Of a DNA stretch of 64,000 bases, positions 1-7,250 are shown piece by piece. The notes below the pieces were generated by a model. It was not told where the DNA came from. It searched no databases and was given only the letters and a program-made list of their open reading frames with translations. The position numbers and the translations under genes were made by a program. Origin of the DNA: Aeromicrobium terrae (lineage in GTDB: Bacteria > Actinomycetota > Actinomycetes > Propionibacteriales > Nocardioidaceae). The stretch is from contig NZ_VDUX01000002.1 in NCBI RefSeq assembly GCF_008039565.1, positions 372,001 to 436,000 of the forward strand. The letters are read 5' to 3'. How positions within the stretch are numbered: position 1 is the stretch's first letter; every line of letters starts with the position of its first letter.

Positions 1-17
1 AACACGACGCGGAGCCC

Positions 18-200
18 ATGGAGCGGCTCCCAAAGATGCTCAGCACGACGCAGGTCGCAAAGGCCCTGAATGTCAACCCGTCGACCATCAGCCGATGGCG
101 CTCCTTGGGCACTGGCCCACGCGTCTACTGGCTCGGACCGTCCTGCCCTCGCTACCGCGAGGAGGACGTCCTGGAGTGGCTCGAACGGAACGCAGCATGA
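18..200 (+). CDS. Excisionase-like helix-turn-helix protein
   Basis: A 60-residue MerR/excisionase-type winged helix protein. Residues 8-30 (LSTTQVAKALNVNPSTISRW) form a helix-turn-helix and the end (YREEDVLEWLE) matches the usual 'column' ending of AlpA/Xis-like DNA-binding domains. Such proteins set the direction of recombination by the partner integrase or activate element genes. Its stop overlaps the integrase start as ATGA, so the two are probably translationally coupled. A GGAG sits five bases before the ATG at 18; an internal ATG at 36 is possible. The gene is complete although it starts close to the window edge. A role as transcriptional activator rather than excisionase cannot be excluded. 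Confidence 0.7.
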   Translation: MERLPKMLSTTQVAKALNVNPSTISRWRSLGTGPRVYWLGPSCPRYREEDVLEWLERNAA

Positions 201-1276
201 CTGTCCGCAAGACGCCCGGTGGCCGCTGGCGTGGCGTCGTCAAGTCCGGTCGTCAGCAGGTGGCCAGCAAGACGTTCGACACTCGCAAGCAGGCGATCGG
301 CTGGGTGGCTCGGGAGCGAGCAGCGATGGCCGGGGGCGTCGATCCCCGAGCCGGCCGACGAACCGTTCGGACTCTGTTGCCCGAGTGGCTGGAAGAGCGG
401 CAGCACGCCGTCTCTCGCAAGACCTTTGTCTCGGACTCGTCGCTTCCCCGCCTCGTGCCGCCGGCACTCGCTGCGCTGCAGATCGGCGTCGTCACGGACC
501 GTGAGGTCACCCGGGCCTTGATCGCGCTGAATCAGTCCGGTCTGGCCGAGTCGTCGGTCAGGCGCTTCCGCGCTTCACTGTCCTCGTTCTTCGCCTGGGC
601 CGTGCGCGAGCGCATGATCGCCTCGAACCCCGTCATGACGACGCGAGTGCCGAAGGGTCGAGGCACACGAACGGAGATCCGTCCGTTCGCTGAGGACGAG
701 CTCGAGTCGTTCTACATGGCGGTCTCGGCTCGCGATCAGCGCTTGGCCGACATCCTGCTGATCGCGTCATGGACCGGCTTGCGGTGGTCGGAGCTTCGCG
801 AGCTGCGGGTCCGTGATTTCGTCCAGATTCCGATGCCTGTGCTGCTCGTCAGCCGGGCGGCGCCGGAGGGCGTCAATGCCAAGCTCACCAAGTCGGGCAA
901 GAGCCGGCGCGTACCGGTCGCCGATCGCGTCCTTCCGCTCGTGCTGTCATGCGCCGCCGACAAGGGCGCTGACGACCTCCTCCTGACGACGAGGTCGGGT
1001 CACCGGCTCCATGCGTCGTCGGTCAAGCGTGCAGTCGTGTGGTCGAACGTCGCTCCCGGCCGTCGGATCCACGATCTGCGACACACCGCGGCATGCCTGT
1101 GGTTGGCCCGAGGCGTCGATCCGGTGACCGTCCAGGCGTGGCTCGGGCACGCGTCGATCGCGACGACGAACATCTACCTGCACCACCTCGGATCATCGGC
1201 CGACCGCACCGGGTTGGACCGCTTGAACCGGTCGGGGGGCGCCGGGGGTGCGCATCAGGCCGGTCTCGGCGAATGA
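197..1276 (+). CDS. Tyrosine recombinase/integrase
   Basis: A 359-residue site-specific recombinase that would integrate and excise the element next to it. The ATG at 197 overlaps the upstream stop and is preferred to earlier in-frame starts that would lie inside that gene. The N-terminal part (about 1-60) resembles an AP2-like arm-binding domain (GGRWRGVVKSG), the middle (about 65-160) a SAM-like core-binding domain (FFAWAVRERMIASNP), and the C-terminal half the catalytic domain. All catalytic residues are visible: Arg in GLRWSEL, Lys in KSGKSRRVPV, HDLRH, GH in WLGHAS, and the nucleophile Tyr327 in NIYLHHL. The gene therefore looks functional. It reads toward tRNA-Ala, its likely target. 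Confidence 0.93.
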   Translation: MTVRKTPGGRWRGVVKSGRQQVASKTFDTRKQAIGWVARERAAMAGGVDPRAGRRTVRTLLPEWLEERQHAVSRKTFVSDSSLPRLVPPALAALQIGVVTDREVTRALIALNQSGLAESSVRRFRASLSSFFAWAVRERMIASNPVMTTRVPKGRGTRTEIRPFAEDELESFYMAVSARDQRLADILLIASWTGLRWSELRELRVRDFVQIPMPVLLVSRAAPEGVNAKLTKSGKSRRVPVADRVLPLVLSCAADKGADDLLLTTRSGHRLHASSVKRAVVWSNVAPGRRIHDLRHTAACLWLARGVDPVTVQAWLGHASIATTNIYLHHLGSSADRTGLDRLNRSGGAGGAHQAGLGE

Positions 1277-1337
1277 CGCAGACGAAACCCCGCCTCCGCT
1301 GCGGTGAATCTGCAGGTGAGACGGGGTATCCGATCGG

Positions 1338-1410
1338 TGGAGCTAGGGGGATTCGAACCCCCGACCTTCTCATTGCGAACGAGACGCGCTACCAACTGCG
1401 CCATAGCCCC
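1338..1410 (-). tRNA. tRNA-Ala (anticodon CGC)
   Basis: The reverse strand folds as a 73-base cloverleaf: acceptor GGGGCTA/TAGCTCC, D stem GCGC/GCGC, anticodon loop TTCGCAA giving anticodon CGC, T arm with TTCGAAT and discriminator A. The third acceptor pair is G-T, the classic G3:U70 identity element of alanine tRNA, which supports the assignment. The genomic bases after the discriminator read CCG, so the full CCA end is not encoded. Its 3' end faces the integrase gene, making it the probable attachment site of the element on the left. Confidence 0.96.
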
Positions 1411-1440
1411 AGGGACGACGTCGAGGATATCAGCCCAGGA

Positions 1441-2238
1441 TCACTCGCCGGCGGCGCGGCGGGGAGCTTGCTCGTCGTTCGCGGAGGCGCCCGGCAGCTC
1501 GACGTCCTCGCCCTCGACGTGGCCCGAGGTCCAGGCACCCGGCTGGGCGAAGTCGATGGTGCGGACGGTCCGGCCGGCGCGCGGCTTGGTGACGTAGGTG
1601 GGCAGCGTGACCGGGAGCGGGTCCCAGACGGCTTCGCCCGTGGTGGCCACCGACGGGACCGCGATGACGAGCTGCTCGTCGAGCGCGTCGGCCTCGAGCT
1701 CGACTTCCAGCATGACGTTCTTGCGGCCCGGGTCGACGTCCTCGATCTGGCCGGAGACGATGACCGTCTCCTCGTCGGCGAAGTCGACCTTGCGCTCCTT
1801 CTCGGCCTGCGTCGGACGCTCCGAGCGCACCTGGACGCGGCAGGCGACCAGCCACGCGACGACCAGTCCGACCGGGGCGGCGACGGAGTACACCGGCACC
1901 ACCTTCGCGAAGGCCAGCGCGCCGACGACGGCGGTGAGGAACAGCAGGGTCAGCAGCGTCCGGCGACGGCGCTGCGCGGCGATCCGGGCGGATCGGGTCT
2001 GGGGGCGCTTCTCGACCGCAGGCTCAGTCGTTTCGACAGGCTCAACGACCGTGGACTTCGGCTCACCGATCTCGGCCTCGGGCTCCTCGGTCGTGCGGCG
2101 GTGGATGACGCGGCTGAGCGGGCTGAGGTGCTCCAGGGACGACGTCTTGGTGACCTCGTCGTAGCGGCGCAGCACGAGCGGGACGAAGTACGCCGCCCAC
2201 ACGGCGACGACGAACGCGACGATCAGCCCGGTACCCAC
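1441..2238 (-). CDS. sepX: Divisome protein SepX/GlpR-like
   Basis: A 265-residue membrane protein. It begins with one transmembrane helix (GLIVAFVVAVWAAYFVPLVLRR), followed by the DEVTKTSSLEHLSPLSRVI segment typical of actinobacterial SepX, a cell-division membrane protein of the Streptomyces Z-ring. A central pair of hydrophobic helices (about residues 85-130) is followed by an acidic cytoplasmic or extracellular tail. The start is taken as GTG 2238 because TACGGT lies seven bases upstream, fitting a leaderless transcript; TTG 2244 is an alternative. Residues around VVEPVETT are encoded by a palindromic repeat inserted in frame. It closes the leftward Mo-cofactor block, an order I recall as conserved in Streptomyces. 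Confidence 0.75.
   Translation of the reverse strand: MGTGLIVAFVVAVWAAYFVPLVLRRYDEVTKTSSLEHLSPLSRVIHRRTTEEPEAEIGEPKSTVVEPVETTEPAVEKRPQTRSARIAAQRRRRTLLTLLFLTAVVGALAFAKVVPVYSVAAPVGLVVAWLVACRVQVRSERPTQAEKERKVDFADEETVIVSGQIEDVDPGRKNVMLEVELEADALDEQLVIAVPSVATTGEAVWDPLPVTLPTYVTKPRAGRTVRTIDFAQPGAWTSGHVEGEDVELPGASANDEQAPRRAAGE
2021..2050. repeat. REP-like palindrome inside sepX
   Basis: A 30-base segment containing GTCGTT and AACGAC arms around TCGACAGGCTCAAC-type sequence. The same style of repeat (TTTCGACAGGCTCAACGACC) is common between genes in Nocardioidaceae and related actinobacteria. Here it is read in frame within sepX and gives the peptide VVEPVETT in the linker between the membrane anchor and the second hydrophobic region. 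Confidence 0.6.
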
Positions 2239-2245
2239 GTGCAAA

Positions 2246-2251
2246 ACCGTA
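2246..2251 (-). promoter_or_regulatory. -10 box of sepX (leaderless)
   Basis: TACGGT on the reverse strand followed by seven bases and GTG 2238. The spacing puts the transcription start at or next to the start codon. It is the main reason for choosing GTG 2238 over TTG 2244. Confidence 0.5.
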
Positions 2252-2351
2252 GGCCCCCGCGCGGGCGATTCCCGGCACCCGACACCGTGTGTCGGATGAA
2301 ACCTGTGGTGCTGGTGTGATTGATCGACGCTTCCACGGAGAAGTGGGCACG

Positions 2352-2462
2352 CGGTCGCTAGGGCGGAGCCCGGGAGCGAAGCGAAGCGACCTACGCACGT
2401 GTCTACCGTGACGTCGCTTCGGTCGCAGAGCTCCCTCCCGCGTCTCCGCCGCTAGCGACCGT
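2352..2462. repeat. About 110-bp imperfect intergenic palindrome
   Basis: The left arm begins CGGTCGCTAG at 2352 and the right arm ends with its complement CTAGCGACCG at about 2462. Between them the arms pair imperfectly through GGCGGAG, CGGGAG and CGAAGCGAC blocks. The rest of the 226-base gap (2245-2470) holds no gene that I can see. The right arm contains a 28-base stretch (2413-2440) repeated exactly at 15204-15231. It looks like a member of a dispersed palindromic repeat family and could also end transcription of the GNAT gene. Confidence 0.55.
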
Positions 2463-2470
2463 GGCCTGTA

Positions 2471-3028
2471 CTAGAGCCGGTTGACGACGCCGTGGCGGGC
2501 GTCCTCGGCGAGGAGCTGGAAGATGCGGTGGTCGCGCCAGTCGCCGGCGATGTGCAGGAACTTCGGGGCGAGGCCGATCTCGGTGAAGCCGAGCTTCTGC
2601 GGGACGCGGAGGCTGGCGACGTTCTCCGGGCGGATCGCGATCTCGATGCGGTGCAGCTGCACGACGCTGAACAGGTGGTCGCAGATCAGCGCCACCCCGG
2701 TGGGCGTGATGCCCTTGCCGGCGTGCTTCTCGGCCACCCAGTAGCCGAGGCTGGCCCACCGCGCGCTCCCCCAGGTGATGCCGTTGACGGTGAGCTGGCC
2801 GACCATCTCGTCGTCCCAGGTGAGCGCGAACGGCATCGACTGGCCGGCGCGGGCGCGGCGGCGCATCGACCCGATCATCGCCCGGTACGTCATCGTCGGC
2901 CGGCCCGCCTCGGGCGGCAGCGTGGCCTCCCACGGGCTCAGCCAGGCGGAGTTCTGGCGACGCAGCCGCTCCCACGTGCGCGCGTCCCGGCGACGCAGGG
3001 GCCGGACGCCCACGTCGCCGCGCTGCAA
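2471..3028 (-). CDS. GNAT N-acetyltransferase, RimJ-like
   Basis: A 185-residue acetyltransferase of the RimJ/RimL branch, which transfers acetyl from acetyl-CoA to protein N-termini or small molecules; the substrate is not known. Visible features are the N-terminal VRPLRRRDAR strand, LGYWVAEKHAGKGITPTGVALI (the acetyl-CoA pyrophosphate loop, with GKGIT in place of the usual GxGxA/G), and HRIEIAIRPENVASLRVPQKLGF typical of the family C-terminus. It lies 20 bases after mog and is probably the next gene of the Mo-cofactor operon. The start is uncertain: TTG 3028, or GTG 3013 which would remove five residues. Confidence 0.85.
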   Translation of the reverse strand: MQRGDVGVRPLRRRDARTWERLRRQNSAWLSPWEATLPPEAGRPTMTYRAMIGSMRRRARAGQSMPFALTWDDEMVGQLTVNGITWGSARWASLGYWVAEKHAGKGITPTGVALICDHLFSVVQLHRIEIAIRPENVASLRVPQKLGFTEIGLAPKFLHIAGDWRDHRIFQLLAEDARHGVVNRL

Positions 3029-3048
3029 CGTGACCGGCCACCCGCGGG

Positions 3049-3537
3049 TCAGGGCTCGGTCCTCTCGTGGTCGCCGCCGCGCAGCTGGTCGACGGCGTGC
3101 GGCACGACGTCGGCGAGCACCTCGATGGCGTCCTTCACCCCGCCGCGCGAGCCGGGCAGGTTCAGGACGATCGCGCGGCCGGAGACGCCCGCGAGCCCGC
3201 GCGACAGCATCGCCGTCGGGACGCCCTTGGCGACGCCGGCGGCCCGCAGCGCCTCGGCGACGCCGGGCAGCTCGCGGTCGAGCAGCGGCCGGGTGACCTC
3301 CGGCGTACGGTCGGTGGGGTTGATGCCGGTGCCCCCCGTGGTCAGGACGACGTCGGCACCGGCGTCGAGCGCCGCGCGGATCGCATCGCCGACGGGCTCA
3401 CCGTCCGGCACGACGACGGGGTCGGCGGTCTCGAAGCCCCAGCGCGTGAGCGCCTCGACGAGCAACGGACCGGTGGTGTCCTCGTAGACGCCGGACGACG
3501 CGCGACCGGACGCGACGACGACGGCCCCCTTACCCAT
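3049..3537 (-). CDS. Molybdopterin adenylyltransferase (Mog/MoaB type)
   Basis: A 162-residue MoCF-domain protein that would adenylate molybdopterin before metal insertion by MoeA. The family signature is clear: VVLTTGGTGINPTDRTPEV (residues 63-80 region) and the second GSRGGVKDAIEVL element near the end. The length fits the single-domain MogA/MoaB family rather than the larger MoeA or CinA. The ATG at 3537 overlaps the end of moaC by eight bases, so it is cotranscribed and probably coupled. Sequence alone does not separate a MogA enzyme from a MoaB homologue, so no symbol is assigned. Confidence 0.9.
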   Translation of the reverse strand: MGKGAVVVASGRASSGVYEDTTGPLLVEALTRWGFETADPVVVPDGEPVGDAIRAALDAGADVVLTTGGTGINPTDRTPEVTRPLLDRELPGVAEALRAAGVAKGVPTAMLSRGLAGVSGRAIVLNLPGSRGGVKDAIEVLADVVPHAVDQLRGGDHERTEP

Positions 3538-4009
3538 CCCGGCTCCAGTCGCCGCTTCGCCCCCCGGACTTGGCGACCACCTCGACGTCGGTGATCCGGG
3601 CGTGCTTGTCCACCGCCTTGACCATGTCGACGAGCGCGAGCGCGGCGACGGTGACCGAGGTCAGCGCCTCCATCTCGACGCCGGTGCGGTCGGTGGTGCG
3701 GACGGTCGCGGAGATCTCGACGGCGTCGTCCCCCAGCTCGAGGTCGACCTCGACGCCGCTGATCGCCAGCGGGTGGCACAGAGGAATGAGGTCGGGCGTG
3801 CGCTTGGCCGCCATGATCCCGGCGATGCGCGCGACCCCGAGGGCGTCGCCCTTCGGCACTCCCTCGCCGCGCAGCAGCTTCAGCACCCGGTCCGACACCT
3901 CGACCCGGCCCCTGGCCGTGGCCTCGCGGGCGGTGACGTCCTTGCCCGACACGTCGACCATGCGGGCCGCGCCGGTCTCGTCGACGTGGGTCAGGCGCTC
4001 GTCACCCAT
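3530..4009 (-). CDS. moaC: Cyclic pyranopterin monophosphate synthase MoaC
   Basis: A 159-residue enzyme for the second step of molybdenum cofactor synthesis, converting the MoaA product to cyclic pyranopterin monophosphate. Family motifs are intact: ARMVDVSGKDVTAREA at the N-terminus, LIPLCHPLAIS with the active-site histidine, and DRTGVEMEALTSV. The start ATG shares one base with the moeA stop (TGATG), showing tight coupling in a moeA-moaC-mog operon. MoaA, MoaD and MoaE are not in the window. Confidence 0.96.
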   Translation of the reverse strand: MGDERLTHVDETGAARMVDVSGKDVTAREATARGRVEVSDRVLKLLRGEGVPKGDALGVARIAGIMAAKRTPDLIPLCHPLAISGVEVDLELGDDAVEISATVRTTDRTGVEMEALTSVTVAALALVDMVKAVDKHARITDVEVVAKSGGRSGDWSRDG

Positions 4010-5277
4010 CAGAACGGCCTGTCGAGCACCAGGGTGCGGACGGTGTCGCCGAGGTTCAGCGCCGTCTCGTCCTCCCCCACCACGATCAGCGCGTTGGCCT
4101 TGGAGAGGGCACCGACGAGGTGCGAGCCGTCGCCGGAGATGGGCGTGACCTTGGCGCCTCGGTGCGTCACCTCGAACACCGCGCGGACGTACTGACGCAC
4201 GCCCGAGCGGGACTCGAGGTCGGACGCGAGCACGGCGTGCACCATCGGACGGCGGTACGGCGTGCGGCCCATCATCCGGCGGATGGCCGGCAGCACGAAC
4301 ACCTCGAACGAGACGTACGCGGAGACCGGGTTGCCGGGCAACGTGATGATCGGCGTCTGCTCGTCGAGCACCTTGCCGAAGCCTTGCGGCTTGCCCGGCT
4401 GCATCGCGACCTTGTCGAAGCTGACGGTGCCCAGCGCGGAGAGCGTCTCCTTGACGACGTCGCGCTCGCCCATGCTGACGCCGCCGCTGGTGACCACGAG
4501 GTCGGCGCGCACCAGCTGCTCGGACAGCACCTGCCGGAACGCCCGCGGGGTGTCCTCGACCGCGCCGACGCGGTAGGCGATGGCACCGGCGGCTCGGACC
4601 GCGGCGGCCAGCATGTAGCTGTTGCCGTCGAAGATGGAGTCGTAGTCGAGCTGCGAACCGGGGTCGCGGAGCTCGCTGCCCGTGGAGATGATCACGACGC
4701 GGGGGCGCGGGCGCGCCTTGACCCGGCCGGCACCCAGCGACGCCAGCAGCCCGATCTCGCGGGCGCCCAGCACGGTGCCCGCCTCGAGCACCACCTCGCC
4801 CTCCCGCACGTCGGCGCCCTGCGGCCGGACGTGGGCGCCCTCGGCCGGACCGTGGTGGATGGCCACCCGAGAGTTGCCGTGGTCGGTGCGCTCGAACGGG
4901 ACGACGGTGTCGGCACCCTTGGGGATCGGCGCACCGGTCATGATCTTGACCGCCGTGCCGGCGCTGATGGCGAACGGCTTGGCCGAGCCGGCGTGGATCT
5001 CGCCCACCACCGGCAGCACGACCGGGTCGCTCTCGCTGGCGCCCTTCACGTCCTCGGCGCGCAGCGCGTACCCGTCCATCGCCGAGTTGGCGAACCGCGG
5101 GAGGTCGATGGGCGCCGTGTAGTCCTCGTGCAGCGGCAGGCCCAGCGACTCGACGATCGGCTGGTCGTACGGCTCGAGGGGTCCGACGCCTCGGAGGATC
5201 CGTTCCAGGTGGTCCTCGACGGTGATCAGATCGTCGGGGATGCTCGCCGGACGGGGGCGGTCGGACATGCGCCTCAC
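4009..5277 (-). CDS. moeA: Molybdopterin molybdenumtransferase MoeA
   Basis: A protein of about 420 residues that inserts molybdate into adenylated molybdopterin. Visible parts are the N-terminal domain with ESLGLPLHEDYTAPIDLPRFANSAMDGYA, the KIMTGAPIPKGADTVVP segment, the MoCF domain with VVTSGGVSMGERD, and ITLPGNPVSAYVSFEVFVLP near the end. The GTG at 5277 overlaps the stop of the upstream UDP-glucose pyrophosphorylase gene as GTGA; an ATG nine bases later is equally possible. Coupling to the upstream gene suggests one leftward operon from 6632 to about 2471. Confidence 0.96.
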   Translation of the reverse strand: MRRMSDRPRPASIPDDLITVEDHLERILRGVGPLEPYDQPIVESLGLPLHEDYTAPIDLPRFANSAMDGYALRAEDVKGASESDPVVLPVVGEIHAGSAKPFAISAGTAVKIMTGAPIPKGADTVVPFERTDHGNSRVAIHHGPAEGAHVRPQGADVREGEVVLEAGTVLGAREIGLLASLGAGRVKARPRPRVVIISTGSELRDPGSQLDYDSIFDGNSYMLAAAVRAAGAIAYRVGAVEDTPRAFRQVLSEQLVRADLVVTSGGVSMGERDVVKETLSALGTVSFDKVAMQPGKPQGFGKVLDEQTPIITLPGNPVSAYVSFEVFVLPAIRRMMGRTPYRRPMVHAVLASDLESRSGVRQYVRAVFEVTHRGAKVTPISGDGSHLVGALSKANALIVVGEDETALNLGDTVRTLVLDRPF

Positions 5278-6632
5278 CCTAACCGGGTGTTCGCTGCAAT
5301 GGCGCGCGCAGTGCCGTCATCCTCCAGCTCGACGTCGCCCCGCACCACGACGGCCCGGCCGAACCTCCAGTCGCCGCGCACGGTGAGCGACCTGGCGTCG
5401 ACCAGCGACGGCGGGTCCGGGATGCGGGCGTCGAAGTCGCCGATGGTCGTGTAGAACCGCCGGTCGAGGTCGACGAGCGGCGGATCGACCTGTGCTCGGA
5501 CCCGGAAGTCGGGGCCGACGCCGTACACGTCGGAGCGGAGCAGGAGCAGGTCGTTGGTGGTCTTGACCGGCAGGAACCGGGACCGGTCGACCTCGATGGC
5601 CGTGGCGCCGTCGAACACCTCGACGCCGGCGCCCATCGCCGACTCGATCTGCACGACCTTCGGCGATGACGGGTCCGTGGGGTCGACGGTCTTCTCGTTG
5701 CGGATGAGCGGCAGGCCGAGCACGCCCTCGCGCTCCGCCAGCGTGCGGGCCACCTGCTCGAGGTCGAACCACAGGTTGTTGGTGTGGAAGTAGCGGTGCC
5801 GCGTCATGTCCGCCGCCGCCTCGGCGTCCTCGTCGGCGGTCTGCGCGGTCTCGCGGAGGACGAGCCGACCATCGCTGCGACGGACCACCAGGTGGCCGCC
5901 CTTCACGTCGGCCGGCGTGCGGCGGCAGACCTCTGCGGCGTACGGGGCGCCGGACGCGGCGAACCAGCCCATCATCGCCGGGTCGGGGGCGGCGCCGAGG
6001 TTGTCGGCGTTGGAGACCGTGGCGTACCTGAACCCGGCGTCGAGCAGGGTGGCGAGCACGCCGGACGTCTCGAGCGCGGTGTAGAGGTCGCCGTGGCCCG
6101 GTGGGCACCACTCCAGCGACGGGTCGGCCGGCCACTCCACCGGGGTGAGGTCGTCGGCGCGCAGCTTGGGCTCCCGGTTCTGCAGGAAGTCCTGGGGCAG
6201 CTCGCCGTTCAGGTCGTCGGGGAGGGCGGCCAGCGTGTCGTCGCGGGTGCGGAAGCTGTTCATGAACAGCAGCGGCAGACGGACGCCGTTCTCCTCGCGC
6301 ACGTGCTTCACCTGGCCGACGATGACGTCGAGGAACGTGAGGTCGGCGCGCACCGGGAGCAGCGTCTTGGCGCGATCCATGCCCATGGACGTGCCAAGGC
6401 CGCCGTTGAGCTTGATGACCGCGGTGACGGCCGCGGCCTCACGGGCCGTCGCGTCGTCGACGCGCAGGTCGGCTGCGTGCGCGACGTCGGTGAGCGGCTC
6501 GACGTCGTCCTCGCGGATCATCCCGCGGCTGCCCTGCTCCAGCTCGCGGTAGAACGCGCTGAAGACGTCGATGGCCCGGGAGGGCACTCCCGCGTCGGCC
6601 ATCTTGCGTCGTGCCATCTCCAACCCGCTCAT
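5274..6632 (-). CDS. UTP--glucose-1-phosphate uridylyltransferase, UDPGP type
   Basis: A 452-residue enzyme making UDP-glucose from UTP and glucose 1-phosphate for cell-wall and capsule precursors. The nucleotide-binding loop AVIKLNGGLGTSMGMDRAK and later VSNADNLGA, KGGHLVVR and FHTNNLWFDLEQV belong to the UDPGP family best known from eukaryotes (UGP2), not to the short bacterial GalU family. A C-terminal left-handed beta-helix-like tail (VDARSLTVRGDWRFGRAVVV) follows. The start is ATG 6632, eight bases after TAGCCT; GTG 6638 is an alternative. It is divergent from the cyclo-ligase gene with only 24 bases between the start codons, so their promoters overlap. Confidence 0.9.
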   Translation of the reverse strand: MSGLEMARRKMADAGVPSRAIDVFSAFYRELEQGSRGMIREDDVEPLTDVAHAADLRVDDATAREAAAVTAVIKLNGGLGTSMGMDRAKTLLPVRADLTFLDVIVGQVKHVREENGVRLPLLFMNSFRTRDDTLAALPDDLNGELPQDFLQNREPKLRADDLTPVEWPADPSLEWCPPGHGDLYTALETSGVLATLLDAGFRYATVSNADNLGAAPDPAMMGWFAASGAPYAAEVCRRTPADVKGGHLVVRRSDGRLVLRETAQTADEDAEAAADMTRHRYFHTNNLWFDLEQVARTLAEREGVLGLPLIRNEKTVDPTDPSSPKVVQIESAMGAGVEVFDGATAIEVDRSRFLPVKTTNDLLLLRSDVYGVGPDFRVRAQVDPPLVDLDRRFYTTIGDFDARIPDPPSLVDARSLTVRGDWRFGRAVVVRGDVELEDDGTARAIAANTRLG

Positions 6633-6639
6633 CGCCACC

Positions 6640-6650
6640 TAGGCTAGCGT
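6640..6650. promoter_or_regulatory. Overlapping divergent -10 boxes
   Basis: TAGGCTAGCGT carries TAGCGT six bases before GTG 6657 on the forward strand and TAGCCT eight bases before ATG 6632 on the reverse strand. Both spacings fit leaderless transcripts. Polymerase binding at one promoter should interfere with the other, so the two genes may be expressed in competition. Confidence 0.45.
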
Positions 6651-6656
6651 CGGGCC

Positions 6657-7250
6657 GTGACCAAGGACGCACTGCGGGAACAGGTGCTCCGTGACCGTGC
6701 GGCGAGGTCGCCGCAGCTCCGGGCCGTGGTCGCCGACGCTCTCGCGTCGCACCTGCTCGCCAGCGCCGTCAGCCGCGCCGACCGCGTGGCCTGCTACCTC
6801 TCCATGGGCACCGAGCCGGGCACCGGACCCCTGATCACCGGGCTGCTCCAGCGCGGCGCCGAGATCATCGTCCCGGTCGGCGCGCCGGGGAACCTGCTCG
6901 ACTGGGTGCGCTTCGAGCCGACGTCCGTCCTGCGTCGCTCCCCCATCGGCATCCCCGAGCCGGACGGCCCGCGGCTCGGCACCGACGCCCTCTCCACCGT
7001 CGGGCTCGTGATCATCCCGGCCCTGGCCGTCGACCACGCGGGCTACCGCATCGGCCGCGGCGCCGGGTACTACGACCGCGCGCTCGTCGGCGTCACGGCT
7101 CCGGTGTGCGCCGTCGTGCACGCGGCCGAGCTGATGGAGTCCGTCCCGCACGAGGACCACGACGTGCCGGTGCAGCTCGCCGTCACCGAGGCGGGTCTGT
7201 TCCGCGTCAGCCCGGACGCGACGCGAGGTCCGGCTGGATCCAGTAGCTGA
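6657..7250 (+). CDS. 5-formyltetrahydrofolate cyclo-ligase
   Basis: A 197-residue enzyme that converts 5-formyl-THF to 5,10-methenyl-THF with ATP. The N-terminus has KDALREQVLRDR, the middle VACYLSMGTEPGT, and the end the diagnostic PALAVDHAGYRIGRGAGYYDR loop that binds ATP and folate. The GTG start follows TAGCGT by six bases and has no Shine-Dalgarno sequence, so a leaderless mRNA is likely. The last 44 bases overlap the convergent NlpC/P60 gene. Confidence 0.93.
   Translation: MTKDALREQVLRDRAARSPQLRAVVADALASHLLASAVSRADRVACYLSMGTEPGTGPLITGLLQRGAEIIVPVGAPGNLLDWVRFEPTSVLRRSPIGIPEPDGPRLGTDALSTVGLVIIPALAVDHAGYRIGRGAGYYDRALVGVTAPVCAVVHAAELMESVPHEDHDVPVQLAVTEAGLFRVSPDATRGPAGSSS

Larger units (their letters stand above)
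1..1337 (+). mobile_element. Right end of a tRNA-Ala integrative element
   Basis: An excisionase-like gene and a complete tyrosine integrase gene overlap by four bases and read toward the 3' end of a tRNA-Ala gene, 62 bases beyond the integrase stop. This is the standard arrangement at the int-proximal end of elements that integrate into the 3' part of a tRNA gene, such as actinobacterial AICEs of the pSAM2 type. The element body would lie to the left, outside the window. The right boundary is inferred: the attachment core should fall in the tRNA 3' half (1338-1380), and the matching second copy cannot be seen here. No replication or transfer genes are visible, so a prophage or a remnant is also possible. 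Confidence 0.55.

Noticed and set aside
2403-3041. Reverse-strand frame of 212 codons overlapping the GNAT gene
   Set aside because: Different phase from the clear acetyltransferase motifs; Arg/Pro/Ala-rich shadow.
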